From Salinadaptatus halalkaliphilus (GTDB taxonomy: Archaea; Halobacteriota; Halobacteria; Halobacteriales; Natrialbaceae): a stretch of 64,000 nt of DNA. The notes beneath the pieces were generated by a model that saw nothing but the letters and a program-made list of their open reading frames with translations, was not told where the DNA came from and made no database searches. The stretch spans positions 1 through 64,000 of the forward strand of contig NZ_RBZW01000042.1 in assembly GCF_006543045.1 (NCBI RefSeq). Direction: 5' to 3'. Made by a program: the position numbers and the translations under genes. Of the stretch, positions 1 through 7,516 are shown in pieces (positions within the stretch are counted from its first letter, which is position 1; the number at the start of each line of letters is the position of its first letter).

Positions 1-72
1 CATATCGCCAGACGGCGTCCATTTCCCAGTTAATCTGACGGAAGATAACCGTGAGAGCGTCTGAGACTGTCG

Positions 73-393
73 TCATTCGGCGGCAAAACAAGGCATTAGT
101 TCTTCAACCGCTATTACACCGACGACGAGAAAATATCCTGATCCGACCAGCACGTTTCGACGGGTGGAGTTTTGTTTATTCATTCCCGGAATCCAATCGA
201 TACCTGATTTCTTTTTCTTTGACTCACCGTCTTCGGAGTCCCTGCTCTTGTCTCGCTTCCAGTGTGCGTAAATCAGAACCCAAATCGAAACTGGCCAGGT
301 GATGAAATAGAGGATGCCGACAAGATAATTCCGTCTTTTCTGACTCGGTCTAAAACCATATGCCCACTCGGTTATCGGAGCTTTTTCTGTCAT
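73..393 (-). CDS. Small two-helix membrane protein, function unknown
   Basis: I do not recognise this 106-residue protein. It has two probable membrane helices, at about residues 23-45 and 80-98. A polar loop between them contains a run of four lysines and ends with Arg-Arg just before helix 2. It is the last of three minus-strand genes that may be co-transcribed (696-1166, 453-692, then this one). I chose the internal ATG at 393; an in-frame ATG at 417 would add eight residues. The gene sits in the low-GC block next to tRNA-Tyr, so a plasmid or viral accessory membrane protein is likely, but nothing shows a specific role. Confidence 0.55.
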   Translation of the reverse strand: MTEKAPITEWAYGFRPSQKRRNYLVGILYFITWPVSIWVLIYAHWKRDKSRDSEDGESKKKKSGIDWIPGMNKQNSTRRNVLVGSGYFLVVGVIAVEELMPCFAAE

Positions 394-452
394 TGCGATC
401 GACCTGTCTACTGGCAAGCATGTTCAAACTTCCTAACCCTTCTCAGGGACTC

Positions 453-692
453 CTACCACCAAATGTGCTGGTCCCCGACTGATTTCTTTTCGAGGTATGG
501 TGACTGGTCGAGAGCGTCGTGTGCCTCCTCCATGCTAACACCGAACTCCTCTGCGACTTCCTCTGTCGAGATGGCCGGGTTATACACCTTGTTCCACTCC
601 ATCTTGACGAACTTCTTGGCCTCCTCCGATAGGTCGGCATCATCCGGCAGGTCTCGGTTGGCTTCGACCTCGTCCTGCAGTGAGTCTTTCAT
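453..692 (-). CDS. Small helix-turn-helix-like protein
   Basis: This is a 79-residue acidic protein. Residues about 40-79 read like a small winged helix-turn-helix: an ISTEEVAEEFGVS segment (helix, turn), then a putative recognition helix, then a short hydrophobic end KKSVGDQHIWW that could form the wing. Proteins of this form are common as accessory regulators on haloarchaeal plasmids and viruses. It starts three bases downstream of the end of the 696-1166 gene, so the two are very likely co-transcribed. The DNA-binding role is inferred from the helix pattern only. Confidence 0.6.
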   Translation of the reverse strand: MKDSLQDEVEANRDLPDDADLSEEAKKFVKMEWNKVYNPAISTEEVAEEFGVSMEEAHDALDQSPYLEKKSVGDQHIWW

Positions 693-695
693 CGG

Positions 696-1166
696 TCAGT
701 CCTCCTGACGGCGCTCCCAGTTGGTCCGACCACCGGCAGGGATCTTCTCGGGATCGACCTCTCGCTCACCCTCTCCGTGGAGCCGTTCGTAAGACCCTTG
801 ACGGCGATTCACCCGTTCCTGTTCCATTTCAGCCTGCATTTCGTTGAGGGTGGCTCTCCACTCCAGAATACTGGGGTCATCATTAACTGAAATCTCTCGC
901 TCGATGGTCCCACCGTTCCCCTGTTCGTAGTTCGACCGACCACCTGTTGGAACTCGAACCTCTTGAGTTTCTGTTCTCGAACCCGTTTGATTAGTCTCGA
1001 GCGATTCCGTCACTCCCTCCTTGTGATTTGTTCGACCTCCGACAGGGATCTCGACAGTTTCGCTCTCGTCATCGTCATCATCGAGACCGTAGGCCTCCAC
1101 CAACTCGTTGACGTTCTTCCGAAGTTGTTCGACCTCCGCTTCTAACTCTTGACTGGGCGTTGCCAT
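696..1166 (-). CDS. Acidic protein with three PxGGRxN repeat motifs
   Basis: This 156-residue protein is of unknown function. Residues 5-25 have a heptad-like pattern suggesting a short coiled coil, followed by an Asp/Glu-rich stretch. Three copies of a short motif follow: IPVGGRTNH (about 40-48), VPTGGRSNY (72-80) and IPAGGRTNW (142-150). Each has the form [IV]P-x-GGR-[ST]-N-[aromatic or His] and each is preceded by an acidic or polar linker. A second helical stretch lies at about 98-125. Repeated short linear motifs in an otherwise disordered acidic chain suggest a multivalent binding or scaffold protein, but this is inference. It is probably the first gene of a minus-strand operon reaching 73. 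Confidence 0.65.
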   Translation of the reverse strand: MATPSQELEAEVEQLRKNVNELVEAYGLDDDDDESETVEIPVGGRTNHKEGVTESLETNQTGSRTETQEVRVPTGGRSNYEQGNGGTIEREISVNDDPSILEWRATLNEMQAEMEQERVNRRQGSYERLHGEGEREVDPEKIPAGGRTNWERRQED

Positions 1167-1254
1167 ATTAGAGAATTATTCGCTTCACGCATATCCGCTG
1201 CGGGAGATCAACCGGCTACACACCCTCACCACACCGATTTGACCAGTAGAGAAA

Positions 1255-1455
1255 TCAATCGGAGGTTGATACCGATTGGAGATTGTACTTTGCGACACCC
1301 GGTCTCTCGGCGATTTTCTCGTCCGACCACAATTGATCCGGTTCGACCTCACCTCGATCCAGTTCCTCCCAGTGTACTTGCCCAGCATGGCCTCGAAGTA
1401 CGTCTTCCTCCAGAAACACCTTCTCGCACCAGGGACAAGGCCATATCTCGGTCAT
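1255..1455 (-). CDS. C2H2 zinc-finger miniprotein
   Basis: This 66-residue protein carries an N-terminal zinc-finger pattern, with Cys7 and Cys10 (CPWC) followed by His23 and His28, spaced as in classical C2H2 fingers. The rest is acidic and polar with no other domain. Single-finger proteins of this size are common on haloarchaeal viruses and plasmids, where they are thought to bind nucleic acid or protein. The gene is separate from the 696-1166 operon, although on the same strand. The zinc ligands are visible; DNA binding is inferred. Confidence 0.6.
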   Translation of the reverse strand: MTEIWPCPWCEKVFLEEDVLRGHAGQVHWEELDRGEVEPDQLWSDEKIAERPGVAKYNLQSVSTSD

Positions 1456-1919
1456 AGCCAGCCGTATGAGACAGCGAGGAATAAAACATCACTATCGGAG
1501 AATATCGTTTCCGTTAGCGTCCGTCAGATTCCGTGTGTCGTATTCCCTTCGGCTGGAGACCAAACGTACTGCTTACCCTTTCGATCAACACTCACGCTCA
1601 ATCTGACGGCGCTATACGAATCTGGGCGATTGATCGGACATCGAAAACGACGATGGAGGGGTCGGTCCCCTCGAACCCAGTCAGGCCGGGTTTTGAACGT
1701 GAGTCCTCATCTCGGAGATCACGGTGAATCTCGGTCGGAGTTTTGATCTCCGACACCTGACAATACGAAAACCACCACGATAAGGGTCATGGGAGAACCC
1801 ACAGCTACCATCGCCGTTGCCGGATTCTCTCTCGGACAGAAACCACCAAACAGGATACGAATAATGTCGAATTTGACCATCGGGCAACACATTTGGAGAT
1901 AGGGGACGTATGGTGTGAT
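1456..1919. other. Non-coding stretch in the integrated element
   Basis: I find no convincing gene in these 464 bases. Frames are open on both strands but lack domain features or a plausible start. The stretch lies between the minus-strand small genes and the plus-strand replication genes, so it may hold divergent promoters and possibly a replication origin. I see no clear iterons. Confidence 0.4.
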
Positions 1920-2063
1920 ATGTCGTCCAGTGAAGTAACGAAACCGCTCATCCAAGCCACAGAATCGACCAGAGACGAAGCGAGAGTCGTGAAAGCAAAA
2001 CTCGGTGTCACCTGGGACGAATTCATCCAGAAGGCCACCGAGGAGTTAGACCCAGACCAGTAG
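1920..2063 (+). CDS. 47-residue helical miniprotein
   Basis: This short gene encodes a 47-residue, charged, mostly helical protein ending in a stretch like KLGVTWDEFIQKATEEL, which resembles short haloarchaeal plasmid proteins related to ribbon-helix-helix or antitoxin tails. It lies directly upstream of a second small gene and the primase gene on the same strand, so the three probably form one transcript. No function can be assigned. The codon bias and Asp/Glu content suit a real gene, but the length leaves doubt. Confidence 0.5.
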   Translation: MSSSEVTKPLIQATESTRDEARVVKAKLGVTWDEFIQKATEELDPDQ

Positions 2064-2072
2064 GTAACAACG

Positions 2073-2219
2073 ATGGAAGGAGCAACGAACAGGGGTCAGG
2101 TGCCCAGCCGGAACCCCTGCCGGATCGGTGATGAAGTCGAGCTTCGATCAAGTGGACCCAGAGGCGATACCGTGGAGGTGACCTCTCGAATCCATGTCCA
2201 ACTTCGAAACCAACAGTGA
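2073..2219 (+). CDS. 48-residue miniprotein overlapping the primase gene
   Basis: A 48-codon frame begins nine bases after the previous stop. Its 3' end overlaps the start of the primase/polymerase gene by 26 bases. The centre (RIGDEVELRSSGPRGDTVEV) looks like one beta hairpin of a small barrel fold, a pattern seen in short haloarchaeal KOW/SH3-like proteins. The tight coupling to both neighbours suggests translation in one operon. I do not recognise the family, and the overlap could be chance. Confidence 0.4.
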   Translation: MEGATNRGQVPSRNPCRIGDEVELRSSGPRGDTVEVTSRIHVQLRNQQ

Positions 2220-4059
2220 AAACGATTTTGCCGGTCGAGAGACCGTCAGCAAGCAAAGAATCGAGGAGAGGCTACGTGAAGTAGGTGTTCGAGTCGCTCG
2301 GAGTGTGAACGTTGAGAATGGAACCAAAGAACCACATGAGAACGACCATACGAACCCGTCGAATCAATTCAGTCCTACCGACATCGACGGGAACTACACC
2401 GTCCACGGTGGCGACGGACTGGTCATTCTCGATATTGACGTAGATGACCTCTCCGAACTACCACAGTGGCTCCGAGACCTGCCTGAAACGTTCATCATTG
2501 AGACTGTCCACGGCGGGTACCATCTCTACTACCGTATCGAGGACGATGGCGGCATCTCGAACACCGGTTCGATGGACTGGGGAAGTATCCGATACGACGG
2601 GTGGGTCGCTATTGGTCCAGGTTCGACCGTCAACCACGACACCTACTGTAAAGACAAGTGCGAGAAAATCGGAACGGACGCCTATACCATCCATACCGAC
2701 AAACCGATAGCGGCGCTCACTGGTGACCATCTCGATGGACTTCGAGAGACTTGTACCGGCACCAGTAGTGGGAGGAGTCGAAGTAAGAGTGAGGAATACA
2801 GTGGTGGTAAAATCACCCTCCCAAACGATGAGATATTCGATGTAGGGAACCACATTCTCTGTAGCGAAGTCCTTCCGAAGACTGACCAGTTCCAGAAAGA
2901 CATAATGGACCTGCTGAAAGGTGGAACCGGTCGGTCAGAACTCCAGAGAGATGAATCAGAAGTCATCGACCGAAGCAGAGCAGATAGTGCCGCCCTCATG
3001 GGACTTTACGGTATCTTCCTCGAATACGGATACGAACCTAACGAAGCGGAAGACATGGCGCTTCAACTGTTCAAACACTACAACATCGAGAATCCTTACG
3101 ATAAGACCGGGAATCTCCGAAAGTGGCTCCAAAAGGGCGAGTCGTATCTGACCGGTGAAGGGGTCAACTGGGACGGAGTGATGGACGGCGTTCGTGAAGA
3201 CTTCGATATAGGTATCTGGCGAAAGTGGTTCCGTTCCGAATATGATGGGGGATGGGACCCCGAGGAAGACGAACCCTGGAAAGACTACGATAAAGACGGT
3301 AGAGCGAGCGATGTCACCCTCGATACAATTCGAGCCACGATGCAGATTCTCACAAAGGGTCGGAGCATCGAGGAGGTGGAGAGGATGTACCGTCTTGACC
3401 TCTCTACCACACACACCAACTGTAGACAAATGTTTACCCCCCTGGGGTCCACATCGGATTGCGATTTGCGACAGTATCCCACAGCGAAAGAAGTCGGGGA
3501 ACTCTGCGCCGAATTGAATCCTGAACGGAAGGCGTCATACTTCGAGGAGGAACTAAAGAAACTCTGTCGAGAGTCCGATGAGATTGCGCACGCTTACTGT
3601 CCGTACAGACCCAACGGAGAGCGCCATGTCTACTACCTCGAAGGACTACCGGACCCAGAGGATGCCAGGTGGGTGAAGGTAAACGGTGAAGAGCGAGAAC
3701 CTGAACCGGAGCCGAACGGTGAGGAGACGGAACAGAAGTTGATGACTGACGGAGGGATTGAAGCGAGACGAGACCTCGAGCGCATTCGAGAAGCGCGGGA
3801 AGGTCGAGAAGACCAGGGCGAGGAACCGGAGGTACTTGTATGCCCGATCGACGGGTGTGATCGAACAGTGATCGATTCTCCAGCCAACCTTCGACACCAT
3901 GTGAAACAGTCGAAGGACGACGCCCATCGGTTCAGAACGCTCAATGAGGATCTGGAAATCGAAGTTGACGAGGAGGCGTATTACTCGCAGTGGGGACCGA
4001 GGGACCAGACCAAACCTAATAAGCCGACAGTGAAGAGCGCCGCAGTGGTCAGTTGGTGA
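2194..4059 (+). CDS. Primase/polymerase-type replication protein with C-terminal zinc finger
   Basis: This 621-residue protein is probably the replication initiator of the element. Residues about 65-175 match the bifunctional primase-polymerase (Prim-Pol) N-terminal fold: a GDGLVILDIDVDD segment supplies metal-binding aspartates (D80, D82), and an HGGYHLYY segment (about 106-113) resembles the conserved His motif of the family. Residues 260-330 form a helical domain. The C-terminus holds a C2H2-like finger (C550, C555, H568/H569, H578) after a Glu-rich linker. No helicase Walker motif is visible, so unwinding would need another protein. A 7-base inverted repeat (GTGGTCA/TGACCAC, 4045-4063) includes the stop codon and may end the transcript. 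Confidence 0.72.
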   Translation: MSNFETNSENDFAGRETVSKQRIEERLREVGVRVARSVNVENGTKEPHENDHTNPSNQFSPTDIDGNYTVHGGDGLVILDIDVDDLSELPQWLRDLPETFIIETVHGGYHLYYRIEDDGGISNTGSMDWGSIRYDGWVAIGPGSTVNHDTYCKDKCEKIGTDAYTIHTDKPIAALTGDHLDGLRETCTGTSSGRSRSKSEEYSGGKITLPNDEIFDVGNHILCSEVLPKTDQFQKDIMDLLKGGTGRSELQRDESEVIDRSRADSAALMGLYGIFLEYGYEPNEAEDMALQLFKHYNIENPYDKTGNLRKWLQKGESYLTGEGVNWDGVMDGVREDFDIGIWRKWFRSEYDGGWDPEEDEPWKDYDKDGRASDVTLDTIRATMQILTKGRSIEEVERMYRLDLSTTHTNCRQMFTPLGSTSDCDLRQYPTAKEVGELCAELNPERKASYFEEELKKLCRESDEIAHAYCPYRPNGERHVYYLEGLPDPEDARWVKVNGEEREPEPEPNGEETEQKLMTDGGIEARRDLERIREAREGREDQGEEPEVLVCPIDGCDRTVIDSPANLRHHVKQSKDDAHRFRTLNEDLEIEVDEEAYYSQWGPRDQTKPNKPTVKSAAVVSW

Positions 4060-4111
4060 CCACATTGGTTATTCGAGGTGATTTATAGGATTCCGTTGAG
4101 TTAGGATATTT

Positions 4112-4825
4112 GTGTCGAACAGTATTTCCAAAGTTTCGAATATTGCAGACCGGGCAAGCTACGAGGTAGTACCGATTGTTGATGAGCCTGTTGTTTATCC
4201 GGGGGATATAATCACAAACGGTGATACGATTAAGATCGATTTTTATTTCTCTGGAAGTGGTTTCCCACCACCAAACACTAAGCTGTATATCAATTTTGGT
4301 GGGTTAAAACTCAATTCTGAGGATCCCGGTGAAATCACCACAGCAGTTGATTTAGTCCCGGCTGAAAAGGCGTCTGAAGAATATGAAGTGATAGAAGATG
4401 AAACTCAGTCGGAAGATGATGTTGCTACAGTAGCAGGCTCAAGTGTGGTAGATGAGTTACAAATTGATGCTGATTCTCCCTCATTTATTCATAGAACTGG
4501 ATTTTATTACTTTGTCGAAAAGGATGATGTTGATCCATCATTTTCTTTCCGTCCGATAGTTTCAGAAGTTGATCATGGTGGATATGCTCCAATTTCAATA
4601 TCTCTTAATTTGGCCTCAGACGCCTCACCCGGTGATTATGAGATTACCTCAATCCTCACCTATGGCGGCGATAATGTCGTCAAGCAGTCAAGGGCCGAAA
4701 GTACAATTCATGTCAATAGTAAGACTGAGCAATATAGGCTCCCTATTGTGATACTCGGATTAATATTAACATTTTCAGCACTATTAGTCGATATTCCATT
4801 GAGTGACTTCGTGGGAGTTTTCTGA
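4112..4825 (+). CDS. Low-GC surface/membrane-anchored protein, unknown
   Basis: This 237-residue protein starts at a GTG, with a TATA-like ATTTATAGG about 28 bases upstream, so the mRNA is probably leaderless. It has no signal peptide at the N-terminus. The body is beta-strand-rich, with an acidic insertion around residues 85-115. One hydrophobic helix lies near the C-terminus (after NIGSLL-type coding in another frame is ignored; the helix reads LPIVILGLILTFSALLV), leaving a short tail. Base composition is strikingly AT-rich beside its neighbours, which suggests separate, recent acquisition. Function unknown; a C-tail-anchored protein facing the cytoplasm or a viral membrane protein are both possible. 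Confidence 0.6.
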   Translation: MSNSISKVSNIADRASYEVVPIVDEPVVYPGDIITNGDTIKIDFYFSGSGFPPPNTKLYINFGGLKLNSEDPGEITTAVDLVPAEKASEEYEVIEDETQSEDDVATVAGSSVVDELQIDADSPSFIHRTGFYYFVEKDDVDPSFSFRPIVSEVDHGGYAPISISLNLASDASPGDYEITSILTYGGDNVVKQSRAESTIHVNSKTEQYRLPIVILGLILTFSALLVDIPLSDFVGVF

Positions 4826-5172
4826 TCCAGGTGTAAGGGTCACCATATTCCGTGAGAAGAGCGAGAGGCGGATTGAGACGATCGGCGATGTTACCCTCTC
4901 CGATCGCTCGCAAGTCCGTGAGTGAGTCGAGACGTTCCGCTACATCGATGCGAGGGTCAGACCGTTCCTCTCGGTTCGTCCCCTTCAAGCGAGTTGGAGT
5001 CCCTCAAGGGTTCATGCGCAGATTCTATTACCTATGCGACCGTCTGCCATAGTGAATCGATGGAAGGCGAGCAGTCCAACTTGGTGACCAAGTTCACCCA
5101 AGGAGGGTTTTGGAGCCAATGAGAGGTGAATCCTCTCGCCGTCCAGTGAATCTGGATAACAAGGTATCCGAG
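4826..5172. other. Gene-free junction between element and tRNA-Tyr
   Basis: I see no gene in these 347 bases. A near-perfect 15-base palindrome, ACTTGGTGACCAAGT, lies at 5079-5093. The stretch ends directly at the 3' end of tRNA-Tyr, the usual integration target of haloarchaeal plasmids and proviruses. No second copy of the tRNA 3' end is present in the window, so the other junction, if it exists, lies to the left. Confidence 0.45.
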
Positions 5173-5246
5173 TCCGCCCTCCCCGATTTGAACGGGGGGC
5201 AAGTCGATCTACAGTCGACTGCTCTACCAGTCTGAGCTAAGGGCGG
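5173..5246 (-). tRNA. tRNA-Tyr (anticodon GTA)
   Basis: The reverse complement folds as a 74-base cloverleaf. The acceptor stem CCGCCCT pairs with AGGGCGG, and the discriminator base is A. The anticodon stem GTCGA/TCGAC carries the loop CTGTAGA, so the anticodon is GTA (tyrosine). The T arm is CCCCG-TTCAAAT-CGGGG. No intron and no encoded CCA are seen. The 3' end faces the low-GC block at 1-5172, which suggests the gene served as an integration site. Confidence 0.95.
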
Positions 5247-5324
5247 TCGCATATTGACGTAGCCGGTGTAGGGGACATAAGGGTTATTATTCTGGATTGC
5301 CGCGGTCCGGCGATGAACGGTGGA

Positions 5325-5368
5325 ATGATTGATATAGGTGGCTGATAATACACCGCATAACGACGCGC
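5325..5368 (+). promoter_or_regulatory. Probable promoter of cdrL
   Basis: A GATATA box at 5331-5336 lies about 33-38 bases before the cdrL ATG, the right distance for an archaeal TATA box giving a very short leader. This is a positional inference; no start site is known from the sequence. Confidence 0.5.
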
Positions 5369-5941
5369 ATGAGCAAGATCACGTTTCGGGCCGATGACGA
5401 TCTCGTCGCCCAACTCGAGGGGCTCGAGCTATCCAAAAGCGAAGCGATGCGGGAGGCACTGCGTGCGTATCTCGAGACCGGCGAGCGCGGGCTCTCCGAC
5501 GGCGACGGCGATCAACGTGATCGAACTGCGACGGCTATCGACGATGTCGTTCGCGAGCGGGTCGACGAGCTGTTGGCCGACCGGTTGGGCCAACGCCGGT
5601 CGCCCGCACACGCAAACGAGACGCAGGATGTCAACGTCTCGATTACGCTCGAGGGTATCGAGGAGGGGAGAGATGTCAGACAGGACGCCCAACCTGCAGC
5701 GACAGGAACGGATGATCCTGTGTCGGGCGATCCGCGCCACGGTCCACAACAGCCACGTCGGACGCAGTGTGGTCAGTGTGGCGAACGCGTCGACGACGAT
5801 CACGTCTACTGTCCGAACTGTGGCGAAAAGGCGACCCACCGGCTGTTCTGTGAGTGTGGTGACGAGCTACGGTCGGACTGGTCGTTCTGTCCGGGCTGTG
5901 GCCGTCGGACACCCACAGCGGATGTCCTCGAGTCCAATTAG
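5369..5941 (+). CDS. cdrL: CdrL-type ribbon-helix-helix regulator with double zinc ribbon
   Basis: This 190-residue protein has an N-terminal ribbon-helix-helix domain (residues 1-42, MSKITFRADDDLVAQLEGLE then a helix-turn-helix pair). A long acidic, probably flexible middle follows, then four C-terminal Cys pairs: C134/C137, C148/C151, C161/C163 and C174/C177, giving two zinc ribbons. In haloarchaea the longer RHH regulator gene upstream of cdrS-ftsZ2 is called cdrL and controls that operon; both position and domain layout fit. The intergenic region downstream carries several palindromic GTAAGAC sites that could be its targets. The name rests on synteny and domain order. Confidence 0.8.
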   Translation: MSKITFRADDDLVAQLEGLELSKSEAMREALRAYLETGERGLSDGDGDQRDRTATAIDDVVRERVDELLADRLGQRRSPAHANETQDVNVSITLEGIEEGRDVRQDAQPAATGTDDPVSGDPRHGPQQPRRTQCGQCGERVDDDHVYCPNCGEKATHRLFCECGDELRSDWSFCPGCGRRTPTADVLESN

Positions 5942-5956
5942 CCCATTCCGCGACTG

Positions 5957-6128
5957 TCGTAAGACACGGGAGATTGTGTCTGACGATAGTTTTATTATCT
6001 AGGCCCGTATTCCGTTTACTCGCGTAAGACGGTCGTCTTACAACGGGCGGCAAACGCCGAAAACTGATCGCCTTCGGGCGGTTCCCGGTGTAAGACACTC
6101 CGCGTCTGACAGGGGCGCGCCGTCTTAC
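5957..6128 (+). promoter_or_regulatory. Cluster of GTAAGAC palindromic sites before cdrS-ftsZ2
   Basis: Between cdrL and cdrS there are seven half-sites of the form GTAAGAC or GTCAGAC. One pair is TCGTAAGACAC (5957-5967) facing GTGTCTGACGA (5976-5986). One is a perfect palindrome with 8-base arms, GTAAGACG-GT-CGTCTTAC (6024-6041). Another pair is GTGTAAGACAC (6088-6098) facing GTCTGAC (6104-6110). A single CGTCTTAC (6121-6128) ends 18 bases before the cdrS ATG. A TATA-like TTTATTAT lies at 5991-5998 between the first two sites. The layout suits binding of dimeric RHH proteins such as CdrL or CdrS; the binding itself is inferred. Confidence 0.65.
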
Positions 6129-6146
6129 CCAACGGGGAATACAACC

Positions 6147-6326
6147 ATGGAGCGTGTGACACTGCGAATTCCGAAACAGCAGATCGAGGAGGTCGAACAG
6201 CTAGTCGAGACGGGCGAGTTCCCGAACCGGAGCGAAGCGATCCGGTCGGCCGTCCGTGAGATGATCAACGAACAGTACGACGGACAGGCCGAGCAGTCCG
6301 GCAAACGAACGTGGGCCAAGGTGTAA
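6147..6326 (+). CDS. cdrS: CdrS, short ribbon-helix-helix cell-division regulator
   Basis: This 59-residue protein is a single RHH domain: the strand [12 protein letters not shown] is followed by helices containing [17 protein letters not shown], the typical ribbon-helix-helix core, and a short polar tail. CdrS is the known transcription factor co-transcribed with ftsZ2 in haloarchaea and required for normal division. Here its stop lies two bases before the ftsZ2 ATG, so the two genes form one operon. The upstream region (5942-6146) carries repeated palindromes consistent with autoregulation or control by CdrL. Confidence 0.92.
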   Translation: MERVTLRIPKQQIEEVEQLVETGEFPNRSEAIRSAVREMINEQYDGQAEQSGKRTWAKV

Positions 6327-6328
6327 CG

Positions 6329-7516
6329 ATGCAGGATATCGTACAAGACGCCCTCGAAAACGCCGAACAGGAAGCCCGAGAGATGGATGCCGACATGGAC
6401 GACGACGAGTTCGGCGATCCCCGAATCGTCATCGTCGGCTGCGGTGGCGCGGGTAACAATACGATCAACCGGCTGTACAACATCGGTGTCGACGGCGCCG
6501 ACACCGTCGCGATCAACACGGACAAACAGCACCTGAAGATGATCGAGGCCGACACGAAGATCCTCGTCGGCAAGTCGCTGACGAACGGCCTCGGCGCGGG
6601 TGGCGATCCGTCGATGGGCGAGCGCGCGACCGAGATGGCCCAGGGGACGGTCAAAGAGGTCCTCGGCGATGCTGATCTCGTGTTCGTGACCGCGGGCATG
6701 GGTGGTGGTACCGGAACCGGTGCCGCCCCCGTCGTCTCGAAGATCGCCAAGGAGCAAGGTGCGATCGTCGTCGGCATGGTCTCGACGCCGTTCAACGTCG
6801 AGCGCGCACGCACGGTCAAGGCCGAAGAAGGCCTCGAGAAGCTGCGCGAGCAGGCCGACTCGATCATCGTGTTGGACAACAACCGACTGCTCGATTACGT
6901 CCCGAACCTCCCGATCGGCAAGGCGTTCTCGGTGATGGACCAGATCATCGCCGAAACCGTCAAGGGTATTTCGGAGACGATCACCCAACCCTCGCTGATC
7001 AACCTGGACTACGCCGACATGTCCACGATCATGAACCAGGGTGGCGTCGCCGTCATGCTCGTCGGGGAGACCCAGGACAAAAATAAGACCAACGAAGTGG
7101 TCAAAGACGCGATGAACCATCCGCTGCTGGACGTCGACTACCGCGGCGCGTCTGGCGGACTGGTCCACATCACTGGCGGTCCCGACCTCACGCTGAAAGA
7201 GGCCGAAGGCATCGCCGACAATATCACCGAACGACTCGAGGCCTCCGCAAACGTGATCTGGGGCGCCCGTATCCAGGAGAACTACAAGGGCAAGGTCCGC
7301 GTCATGGCCATCATGACCGGCGTCCAGAGCGCGCAAGTCCTCGGTCCGACGACCCAAAAGCAAGCCGATAAGTCCCGAAAGAGCATCGAGGGACTGAACG
7401 ATGCCGACTTCGACGCGAGCAACAACGTCGAGAGCGGTGGCTCGAACTTCGGTGCCCAGAGTGACGGCGGCCGAAACGAAGTCGAGAAACAGAACGGCGT
7501 CGACGTCATCCGATAG
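6329..7516 (+). CDS. ftsZ2: Cell division protein FtsZ2
   Basis: This 395-residue tubulin-superfamily GTPase forms part of the division ring. An N-terminal acidic extension (residues 1-33) precedes the nucleotide-binding core [15 protein letters not shown]. The tubulin signature GGGTGTG lies near residue 130, and the T7-loop/GTPase-activating region is present in the C-terminal half ([15 protein letters not shown]). Sequence style and linkage to cdrS identify the FtsZ2 branch, which in haloarchaea acts in constriction while FtsZ1 acts in ring assembly. I chose the ATG two bases after the cdrS stop; an in-frame GTG at 6311 would overlap cdrS and is less likely. The short C-terminal tail ends GVDVIR. 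Confidence 0.96.
   Translation: MQDIVQDALENAEQEAREMDADMDDDEFGDPRIVIVGCGGAGNNTINRLYNIGVDGADTVAINTDKQHLKMIEADTKILVGKSLTNGLGAGGDPSMGERATEMAQGTVKEVLGDADLVFVTAGMGGGTGTGAAPVVSKIAKEQGAIVVGMVSTPFNVERARTVKAEEGLEKLREQADSIIVLDNNRLLDYVPNLPIGKAFSVMDQIIAETVKGISETITQPSLINLDYADMSTIMNQGGVAVMLVGETQDKNKTNEVVKDAMNHPLLDVDYRGASGGLVHITGGPDLTLKEAEGIADNITERLEASANVIWGARIQENYKGKVRVMAIMTGVQSAQVLGPTTQKQADKSRKSIEGLNDADFDASNNVESGGSNFGAQSDGGRNEVEKQNGVDVIR

Noticed and set aside
1-5172. Second copy of the tRNA-Tyr 3' end as a left attachment site
   Set aside because: No repeat of the terminal 20 or so tRNA bases was seen in this stretch; the left end must lie outside or be lost.
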